Assembly (NCBI GenBank): GCA_001768155.1
Contig: MENC01000057.1
Location: forward strand, 4,809 to 18,163
Source: Bacteroidetes bacterium GWA2_30_7
GTDB lineage: Bacteria; Bacteroidota; Bacteroidia; Bacteroidales; GWF2-33-38
Length of the DNA stretch: 13,355 nucleotides
Direction: 5' to 3'
Made by a program: the position numbers and the translations under genes. Of this stretch, positions 8,006 through 13,355 are shown piece after piece (the stretch's first letter is position 1; the number at the start of each line of letters is the position of its first letter). The notes under the pieces were generated by a model, which was not told the DNA's origin, searched no databases, and saw only the letters and a program-made list of their open reading frames with translations.

Positions 8006-8434
8006 CTATTTAACAAATCGTTTTATACCTTGTCCGATGTTCACAACATTAAAATTGATTAAGTATCCCAATCGCAAATCTGTTATTTTTAAATGACTAA
8101 GTACTTGAGCTTCCCATATAGGATTTACTAAATCAATGGCTTTTATTTCACAAATTATTTGAGTTTCAACTAAAACATCTAATCTTAAGCCTTCATTAAA
8201 AGTTAAGCCATCATATACTATTGGAATATCAATTTGTCTCTTTACATTCAATCCCATTTTGGTAAGCTCATGACAAAAGCAAATTTCATATACCTTTTCC
8301 AATAAACCAAGAACTAATGCTTTATGAACAAGGTAAGCAGCATGAACTATTTTTTTCCCTATGTCTTCAAGTTCTGAAGAAATTGGGTTGAAGTTTTGTT
8401 TGTGGGATTTTGTGTTTTCGTGATTTTGTGGCAT
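8006..8434 (-). CDS. GxxExxY family protein (PDDEXK_3-like nuclease fold)
   Basis: A 142-residue protein. The family motif GLLEKVY (residues 43-49) supplies the name GxxExxY. Asp86 in GLRLDVLVE followed by Glu96-x-Lys98 in ICEIKAID resembles the D-x(n)-ExK core of PD-(D/E)XK nucleases. The C-terminal WEAQVLSHLKITDLRLGYLINFNV is also typical. The function is unknown. The first about 19 residues (MPQNHENTKSHKQ...) are encoded by the right copy of the flanking CAC-AAA repeat, and family similarity begins near ELEDIGKKIVHAAY. The ATG at 8434 is the only convenient start, so translation through the repeat is likely, but an alternative start is possible. The stop codon directly abuts the left repeat, so the gene is framed precisely by the two inverted copies. 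It may be a repeat-associated mobile unit; that part is inference. Confidence 0.88.
   Translation of the reverse strand: MPQNHENTKSHKQNFNPISSELEDIGKKIVHAAYLVHKALVLGLLEKVYEICFCHELTKMGLNVKRQIDIPIVYDGLTFNEGLRLDVLVETQIICEIKAIDLVNPIWEAQVLSHLKITDLRLGYLINFNVVNIGQGIKRFVK
8398..8432 (-). repeat. Right inverted copy of the CAC-AAA repeat, inside the GxxExxY 5' end
   Basis: On the minus strand it begins GCCACAAAATCACGAAAACA and ends TCCCACAAAC. It aligns with 7971-8005 over its full length at 29 of 35 positions, and supplies codons 2-13 or so of the GxxExxY gene. Confidence 0.8.
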
Positions 8435-8531
8435 ATTATATAATACGGCTGAATAGTTACATTAATTTCAACAAAAATAAATATTCCATTAAATAATTCA
8501 TCTAAATTTTATCACCAATTTTAAAAAGCTA

Positions 8532-8562
8532 TTGATATTTATATAAAAATAAGTTAGGTTTG
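8532..8562 (+). promoter_or_regulatory. Bacteroidota-type promoter for the outer-membrane protein gene
   Basis: A -33 element TTG lies at 8532-8534 and a perfect -7 TAnnTTTG match, TAGGTTTG, at 8555-8562, with 20 bases between them. This is the spacing known for the primary sigma factor of Bacteroides and relatives. Transcription would start near 8567-8569, leaving a leader of about 20 AT-rich bases without a Shine-Dalgarno sequence before ATG 8587. Confidence 0.75.
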
Positions 8563-8586
8563 TTTAAATTTTAAAATAATAACCTT

Positions 8587-9273
8587 ATGAAATCACTTTT
8601 ATCAATTTTTGGAATTTGCATTCTATTGAGTTCTCAATTGTTTGCTCAAGCACCATTTGTTGGTCCTGTTTTTTATAAATCAAACACTTGGATGTTTAGC
8701 AAATATGTTTCGAAGCAAGGTAAAGATATGAATTATGCTTTATCTGGAGGTCGAAGTTTTGGAATTATGGGTGGATATGATGTTACTGAGAGTTTTGGAG
8801 TTCAAATAGAAATGTTAATAAATAAACATGTTCAGAACTACAAAGGTGCTCTTGATAGTGGAATTACATATAACTCACAAGTAGATTTGCGAACTTTTGA
8901 TTTACCTATATTTTTAAAATTAGGTAATCCTGTTTATTTTGAAATGGGGGGTGTATTTTCATTTAAAACTAAAACTACTTATACAAGAGATGCTTCTATT
9001 AATTATCTTGATACAACATCAAATGTTATTAGTGATTATAAAACTAACATAGGTGTAATTATTGGTTTTGGTGGGGATATAAAATTAGCTGATAATTTAT
9101 TTATTAATATGGGACTTAGAGTAACACCAGGAGTAGTTGATATACATGGAGTTGATGCGTGGGGTAGAAATAGAGATGAACTTGAAGATGCAAATGATGA
9201 AAATGCCGGTAAATTAAGAACATTTTCAATGGTAGGTTCTGTTCATATAGGTGTAAAATATAAAATTATGTAA
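8587..9273 (+). CDS. Outer-membrane beta-barrel protein (OMP_b-brl/PorT-like)
   Basis: A 228-residue protein with a Sec signal peptide (MKSLLSIFGICILLSSQLFA, probable cleavage before QAPF). The mature part has alternating hydrophobic-aromatic strands with glycine-rich turns: GRSFGIMGGYDVTESFGVQIEM, LRTFDLPIFLKLG, YFEMGGVFSFKTKTTY, NIGVIIGFGGDIKLADNLFINMGLRV and a final strand MVGSVHIGVKYKI. The pattern of the DLPIFLKLG and GFGGDIKL blocks matches the small 8-10 stranded Bacteroidota barrels annotated as outer membrane beta-barrel or PorT family. Its specific role is unknown. It is a single-gene transcription unit, with a strong promoter 25 bases upstream and a rho-independent terminator 22 bases downstream, divergent from the GxxExxY gene. 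Confidence 0.85.
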   Translation: MKSLLSIFGICILLSSQLFAQAPFVGPVFYKSNTWMFSKYVSKQGKDMNYALSGGRSFGIMGGYDVTESFGVQIEMLINKHVQNYKGALDSGITYNSQVDLRTFDLPIFLKLGNPVYFEMGGVFSFKTKTTYTRDASINYLDTTSNVISDYKTNIGVIIGFGGDIKLADNLFINMGLRVTPGVVDIHGVDAWGRNRDELEDANDENAGKLRTFSMVGSVHIGVKYKIM

Positions 9274-9294
9274 TCGAAAATTAGATATAAATGA

Positions 9295-9326
9295 AAAGGC
9301 TGAACATAAAATTCAGCCTTTTTTTA
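9295..9326 (+). terminator. Rho-independent terminator of the outer-membrane protein gene
   Basis: The stem AAAGGCTGAA (9295-9304) pairs perfectly with TTCAGCCTTT (9312-9321) around a 7-base loop and runs into a T tract ending at 9326. It lies 22 bases after the stop codon. Confidence 0.9.
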
Positions 9327-9434
9327 TTGAAATAAGTTGTAAAAAAATGAAATTATAAACTGCTTTTATAATGGTATTTTTGAAGAATAAAAGTTAGTTC
9401 AAATTGATTTCAAAGATTTTTAAAATCCCAAAGA

Positions 9435-9630
9435 CAACCGTAGGTTGCGACCGAAGGTCTAATTTGAATAACTGCCTATGAAATAGGCTGTTAAGCAATT
9501 AAATTGTAGTGTCAACTACAAAGTAGTTGAACATATATACAGAATATTCAACACTTTCAGTGTTACTATTTATTCGCTTTAGTTCCCCCAATTATATTGG
9601 GGGTTATTCAAATTTAACTCTTTCAGAGTT
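9435..9630. repeat. Array of short perfect hairpins with mostly 3-base loops
   Basis: Within the 440-base gap 9274-9713 at least seven mini-palindromes follow each other: CAACC-GTA-GGTTG (9435-9447), GACC-GAA-GGTC (9449-9459), GCCTAT-GAA-ATAGGC (9474-9488), TCAACTAC-AAA-GTAGTTGA (9512-9530, overlapping TGTAGT-GTCA-ACTACA at 9505-9520), AACACT-TTC-AGTGTT (9550-9564), CCCCCAAT-TAT-ATTGGGGG (9585-9603) and AACTCT-TTC-AGAGTT (9616-9630). Stems differ in sequence but nearly all loops are 3 bases. No ORF is seen. No transposase is nearby. Confidence 0.8.
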
Positions 9631-9713
9631 TGAAAAAAGTTGTAATTTTTCTGAAACTAAATTGAGCTTACGAATAAAGTTGTAAATTTTGTACTTAATT
9701 AACCATTAATCAT

Positions 9714-10901
9714 TTATTTCCTCGAACTTTCAAATGCAAAATCAATATCTTTTATTAAATCATTTACATCTTCAATACCAATAGAAAATCTAATTAATGA
9801 TGGTGAAATTCCTGCCTTACGCATTTCGACTTCGCCCATAGCTGAGTGAGTAGTAGAGGCTGGGTGAGTTACAATTGTTTTGCAAGTTCCTAAATGTGTC
9901 GCATGAGTTATTGTTTTAACTGCATCAATAAATTTTGTAGCATTATCGTAGTTTCCTTTCAATTCAAACGACATTAAAGAGCTACAGCCTTTCATCTGAG
10001 GCTTTATTAAGTGATGATATGGATTAGACTCAAGCCCAGGATAGTTTACACATGTTACTAAAGGATGAGTTTCTAAATATTTAGCTATAATTAATGCGTT
10101 GCTACAATGGCGTTCCATTCTTAAAGACAATGTTTCTAGTCCGTTAATATTAAGCCATGCATTAAATGGAGCCATTGATGGTCCTAAATATCTTAGTGGT
10201 CCTTTTCTAATACCGGCTTCAATTATTGAATTTGGTCCGCAAACAATACCACCAATACTTGATGCATTGCCGCAAATAAATTTTGTTGTTGAATGAACCA
10301 CTATATCAGCACCTAATGCAACCGGTTGTTGCAGAGCAGGAGAGGTTACAGTATTATCAACTACTAATGGCAAATTTTTAGATTTAGCCAATTTTGATAA
10401 TAATCTTAAATCTGCAATATATAATGATGGATTACTTGGTGATTCTACAAATAAAAATTTTGTTTTTGGGGTAATTGCTTTTTCCCAATCGTCAATAGAA
10501 TCAGGATTTGTAACCCAATTGGTTTTTATTCCCATTTTTTTCAAACCAACTTCAAATAATGAAAATGTTCCGCCATAAACTCTATTTGAAGAAACTATTT
10601 CGTCGCCATTTGTAAGCATCTGATGACAAAGTAATAATATTGCTGCCATGCCAGATGATGCAGCAACTGCAGATTCTGTTAACTCCAGTGCTGCCATTCT
10701 TTTTTCAAATAAGCTTACAGTTGGATTATCCCAACGTCCGTAAGTATATCCTGGTTTTTCGCCCGAAAATATTGCAGCTGCTTCTTTAGCATCTTGATAA
10801 GGAAATGCAACTGATTGATAAATTGGAGCCGACATTGAATCGGGTGAGAACTCGGAGTTTCCGGCATGAATTGCCAATGTGTCAAAATTTGTTGTAGTCA
10901 T
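9714..10901 (-). CDS. PLP-dependent trans-sulfuration enzyme (Cys/Met metabolism family)
   Basis: A 395-residue cytoplasmic PLP enzyme of the Cys_Met_Meta_PP family (cystathionine gamma-synthase/lyase, O-acetylhomoserine sulfhydrylase, methionine gamma-lyase). It has YTYGRWDNP (Tyr54, Arg56, phosphate contact), SSGMAAI (82-88), YGGT (109-112), Asp182 in VVDNTVTSP, the Schiff-base Lys207 in HSTTKF, and THPASTTH (345-352). The segment KFICGNASSIGGIVCG is distinctive. Methionine gamma-lyases have Cys after YG, but this protein has Gly, so I do not call it MGL. Its length suits lyases and synthases better than the longer O-acetylhomoserine sulfhydrylases. I place the start at ATG 10901 (MTTTNFDTLAIHAG). 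An in-frame ATG at 10943 would add 14 residues encoded by repetitive AAAGTTTATAA DNA, and the best -7 box (10963-10956) lies almost on top of it. Confidence 0.9.
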   Translation of the reverse strand: MTTTNFDTLAIHAGNSEFSPDSMSAPIYQSVAFPYQDAKEAAAIFSGEKPGYTYGRWDNPTVSLFEKRMAALELTESAVAASSGMAAILLLCHQMLTNGDEIVSSNRVYGGTFSLFEVGLKKMGIKTNWVTNPDSIDDWEKAITPKTKFLFVESPSNPSLYIADLRLLSKLAKSKNLPLVVDNTVTSPALQQPVALGADIVVHSTTKFICGNASSIGGIVCGPNSIIEAGIRKGPLRYLGPSMAPFNAWLNINGLETLSLRMERHCSNALIIAKYLETHPLVTCVNYPGLESNPYHHLIKPQMKGCSSLMSFELKGNYDNATKFIDAVKTITHATHLGTCKTIVTHPASTTHSAMGEVEMRKAGISPSLIRFSIGIEDVNDLIKDIDFAFESSRK

Positions 10902-10955
10902 AGTCAGTGGTAAGTTATAAAGTTTATAAAGTTTAAAGTTCAAAAAGTATTACAA

Positions 10956-10963
10956 CAAATGTA
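10956..10963 (-). promoter_or_regulatory. Possible -7 box for the PLP enzyme gene
   Basis: TACATTTG on the minus strand fits TAnnTTTG exactly, but no TTG is found about 20 bases upstream. Transcription from it would start near 10950, giving a leader of about 48 bases to ATG 10901 and leaving ATG 10943 nearly leaderless. Confidence 0.4.
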
Positions 10964-11042
10964 TAAGTAATATTTTAAATAAAAAATTGTTAAATTGTTA
11001 TATTATTAAATTATTAAATTGTTACATAGTTAAATTGTTTTT
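10964..11042. repeat. TTAAATTGTT degenerate repeats upstream of the PLP enzyme gene
   Basis: AT-rich sequence dominated by units of TTAAATTGTTA type from about 10985. The last 26 bases (11016-11041) recur with one mismatch at 11304-11329, on the other side of the MITE-like element. Confidence 0.6.
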
Positions 11043-11260
11043 ACTGCTTATCCGCTTTACTCATGTATTCATAACATATTGATATTCACACTTGTTAAAC
11101 GAAATGCTCGTTCATTCTTTTGTTTTATTTGAAACTATATATATTTGACATCAAGTGATTTAATAAATACGTGATAAAAAACAGATTAGCAATAATTTCT
11201 TATAAGTTATTATTCATTTTATTAGTGAGCAATTTAACATGAGCTAAACGGATAAGCAGT
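11043..11260. mobile_element. MITE-like element with 24-base imperfect terminal inverted repeats
   Basis: The left end (11043-11066) starts ACTGCTTATCCG and ends CTCATGT. The right end (11237-11260), read on the minus strand, starts ACTGCTTATCCG and also ends CTCATGT, and 21 of 24 positions match. The 218-base unit has no ORF of note and is AT-rich inside. No clear target-site duplication stands out because both flanks are T-rich (TT on each side). It fits a non-autonomous transposon remnant; a long-range regulatory hairpin is less likely given the 170-base interior. Confidence 0.6.
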
Positions 11261-11416
11261 TTGTTTTTTTTCTATGTGATTCTTTCTATGTGTCTATGTG
11301 GTAAAATTGTTACATGGTTAAATTGTTTTCGTAGGTGATGTTACTATTCTGCAAATGAACTCATTTTTCTTTCTTTGAGTTTGGAATTTGAAACTTGGGA
11401 CTTGAAATTTTATAGC
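11261..11416. other. Intergenic AT-rich stretch, no gene seen
   Basis: Contains CTATGTG repeats (TTCTATGTG, TCTATGTGG at about 11271-11302), a second copy of the 26-base TTGTTACAT-centred repeat (11304-11329) and GGAATTTGAAACTTGGGAC type repeats up to the stop of the thioredoxin-like gene. No terminator is evident. Confidence 0.6.
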
Positions 11417-12895
11417 TTAGTGGTCATCTTCGTGCAATTCCTCCTTCATATTCTCAGGTTTTTCTAATATTCTGCCATCATCTCCTTTAATTCCTAATTT
11501 ATGACGAATCATGTCTTCCAGTTGTTCTGGGGTTAATCTTTTGGCAATTATTTTCTTACTTTTATCAAGTAAGTAAATTACAGGAGTACTGTAAATGTCG
11601 TAATAATTTCTGAATCCACTTTTATTATATGGGTCGCTTACATTTAGCCATTTAGTTTTATATTCCTGAATAAAAGTTTTCCATTCCTTTACATCAGTTT
11701 TTATATCAACTCCGTATATTTCAACACCTTTTGCTTTATATGCTTCATAAAGTTTTACCATTTTTGGTGTTGCTTTTTTGCAATGCCCACAATCTGGTTC
11801 ATAGAAAAAAATTACTGTATATTCTGCTTTAATTGAATATAAAGGAACTTCTTTGAAAAGGGTATCATATAAAACGATATTATGTGCCGAACCACCAAGT
11901 AATGTAGGCTTTAGAGCATTAACTCTTTCGGTCATTTTTGCAATTAAAGTAGAATCTGCCCACCATGTTTTACCTGTTAAATAATATTTATCGGCTAAAT
12001 GAACAAATACAGCGTCCATACCCATATATTTGGATGTTTCGTAATAATTTGTAAGTGTTGGAACTACATACCTGAAAGTTGTTGTGTCGGCTTTTGATAA
12101 TTCGATAATATAATCGCAGGCTTTTATAATAGAGTCGGGGTGAGGCACTACTAAGCGTTTTAAGTAATCCATTAATTTTTGATGTAAAATTGGAGTACGA
12201 ACAATTCGTCCATCGCTCATGTCAACATTATCGAAATAATGTTTTTGCAAATAATGTAAAGCAAATAATGTGTCTAAATCTTTTCCGTTGGCATCTTTTG
12301 GCGATTCGGGAATTTCTACTTGAAGATTTGATTTTAAAATAGTTGAATATAGAGTTTTTGGATATTTTATCGAAGCATTTTTAATAAAGTTTAATACTTC
12401 TTCGTCAACTTTTGAAATTTGTTTGTTTAAAAAATCTGTTGAATCTTTATTTCCTTTATTTGCATCTAAACGTTTTTTAAATGCCATTACTTTATTGTAT
12501 TCGTTCATTCGATATTGATGAAACTCATTAAAGAGTTTGTTTTCGTTTGAACCGGTATATTTCATTTTGCCGATTATATCAAGTGTATCGGTTTCGATAG
12601 TTAATTTTTGTGCATCGGAGATAAGAAATTGAACTAATGTGTTTTTTGGAGTGTATAAGAAGTAAAGCCCTCCGTCGAGTTTTTTATCGCCAATAAATGT
12701 TCCACTTCCATTTGCATCTATTTTTGTAGTATCTAAAACGTATTGTTTATCGGCATAATAATAACCAAGATAACATACTGTATCTTTTAAACCTTTAATT
12801 TTAACTTTGATATTGTAACCATCTTCAACAGGCGAAAATGCAAACGATTTAAGTATAATAAAAGCTAGTAAAGTTACTAATGATATTTTACGCAT
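11417..12895 (-). CDS. TlpA-like thioredoxin protein with DUF4369/DUF5106-like N-terminal regions
   Basis: A 492-residue exported protein. A Sec signal peptide (residues 1 to about 20, MRKISLVTLLAFIILKSFAF, no lipobox Cys) is followed by a beta-rich DUF4369-like region (about 26-115: YNIKVKIKGLKDTVCYLGYY, GTFIGDKKLDGGLYFLY). A charged helical middle region (about 120-350) resembles DUF5106. The C-terminal thioredoxin fold (about 355-470) has the redox motif CGHC (369-372) in FFYEPDCGHCKKATPKM and a cis-proline at 438 (YSTPVIYLLD). Bacteroidota encode many such periplasmic TlpA/ResA-type proteins, thought to act in thiol-disulfide exchange; the substrate is unknown. The tail after 470 is acidic and ends HEDDH. 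The start is ATG 12895; a TATTTTTG at 12937-12930 (minus) could be its -7 box, though the -33 TTG is missing. Confidence 0.88.
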   Translation of the reverse strand: MRKISLVTLLAFIILKSFAFSPVEDGYNIKVKIKGLKDTVCYLGYYYADKQYVLDTTKIDANGSGTFIGDKKLDGGLYFLYTPKNTLVQFLISDAQKLTIETDTLDIIGKMKYTGSNENKLFNEFHQYRMNEYNKVMAFKKRLDANKGNKDSTDFLNKQISKVDEEVLNFIKNASIKYPKTLYSTILKSNLQVEIPESPKDANGKDLDTLFALHYLQKHYFDNVDMSDGRIVRTPILHQKLMDYLKRLVVPHPDSIIKACDYIIELSKADTTTFRYVVPTLTNYYETSKYMGMDAVFVHLADKYYLTGKTWWADSTLIAKMTERVNALKPTLLGGSAHNIVLYDTLFKEVPLYSIKAEYTVIFFYEPDCGHCKKATPKMVKLYEAYKAKGVEIYGVDIKTDVKEWKTFIQEYKTKWLNVSDPYNKSGFRNYYDIYSTPVIYLLDKSKKIIAKRLTPEQLEDMIRHKLGIKGDDGRILEKPENMKEELHEDDH

Positions 12896-13075
12896 AATTT
12901 TAAATTTTTGAAATTTAACAAATATCTCACAAAAATATAAAGTGAACGAATCTTTGCATATATATTTTCGTGTTTTTAATGTTAAAAATTCTAAAAAGCT
13001 TTATTTGTGTTTAAATGTGGGGAAGGAGAGACTATGTGAAAATGAGAAAGTGAGAACTTGCAAATTAGCTCTTTT

Positions 13076-13326
13076 GGATTTGCAATCCGAAAGATTTTAT
13101 TATTAGGATTTATAATCCTTTATTGACGCATTACAAATGCTTATAATATTATATCAAGGATTGCACTTCGACAGGCTCAGTGTGGCACAAATCCTTGATG
13201 GCTTAAACCTGTCAGGTTTTATATAGGCTTATAAGGAGTTTTTTGATATTTTTTGGTCATTTTTTCTACCAATATGTCGCCTCTACGAGGCTTAAAAATT
13301 ACATAAGGTACAGAATATTGGTAGAA
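13076..13326. repeat. Second array of 3-base-loop hairpins and longer inverted repeats
   Basis: The 460-base gap after 12895 has no gene. From 13076 it holds GGATT-TGC-AATCC (13076-13088), AGGATT-TAT-AATCCT (13105-13119), GCATT-ACA-AATGC (13128-13140), AAACCT-GTC-AGGTTT (13205-13219) and GCCTC-TAC-GAGGC (13279-13291). Two longer perfect inverted repeats are also present: ATCAAGGATT (13153-13162) with AATCCTTGAT (13190-13199), and 12-base arms at 13264-13275 with 13315-13326 around the GCCTC hairpin. The design matches the array at 9435-9630. Confidence 0.75.
13164..13182 (+). repeat. Dispersed CACTTCGA...CTCAGTG element, copy 3 of 3
   Basis: CACTTCGACAGGCTCAGTG, in the loop of the perfect 10-base inverted repeat 13153-13162/13190-13199. 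Copies 1 and 2 (4669-4687 and 6997-7015) lack such arms. Confidence 0.65.
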
Positions 13327-13355
13327 TGAGCTTTTTGAAAATATGTTGCTAATGC

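Noticed and set aside
8472..8479. TATTTTTG on the minus strand as promoter of the GxxExxY gene
   Set aside because: There is no TTG at the proper distance, and this 8-base pattern arises easily in such AT-rich DNA.

Overview
The window looks like a low-GC Bacteroidota chromosome segment, probably Bacteroidales or a relative. The reasons are a -33 TTG / -7 TAnnTTTG promoter ahead of the outer-membrane protein gene, the lack of Shine-Dalgarno sequences, a DUF6340-type lipoprotein, a DUF4369/DUF5106-like thioredoxin lipoprotein or periplasmic protein, and AT-rich intergenic DNA full of short dispersed repeats. The exact lineage cannot be fixed from this sequence alone.

Layout. Bases 1-1834 (+) hold a tight two-gene unit: a DUF3696-type AAA/ABC-like ATPase (only the A of its ATG lies outside the window) and a PIN-fold nuclease-like protein 2 bases downstream. 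A 140-base imperfect foldback (1837-1980) that resembles an integron attC site follows directly. From 2114 to 7849 (-) come a Ste24-like M48 metalloprotease, a DUF6340-type lipoprotein, a VWA-domain membrane protein interrupted by one in-frame TAA, and a FabG-type reductase. They are separated by about 200-base gaps of degenerate repeats, so they are probably not one compact operon. At 8006-8434 (-) a GxxExxY (PDDEXK-like) gene is bracketed exactly by inverted copies of a 35-base CAC-AAA repeat. At 8587-9273 (+) a small outer-membrane beta-barrel protein has a clear promoter and a rho-independent terminator. Then come a hairpin array (9435-9630), a PLP-dependent trans-sulfuration enzyme (-), a 218-base MITE-like element (11043-11260), a TlpA-like thioredoxin protein (-) and a second hairpin array at the right edge.

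The housekeeping genes do not form an obvious common pathway. The accessory interest lies in three places: the ATPase-PIN pair with its attC-like tail (a candidate defence or toxin module carried as a cassette), the GxxExxY gene framed by repeats, and the unusually rich set of palindromic intergenic elements.
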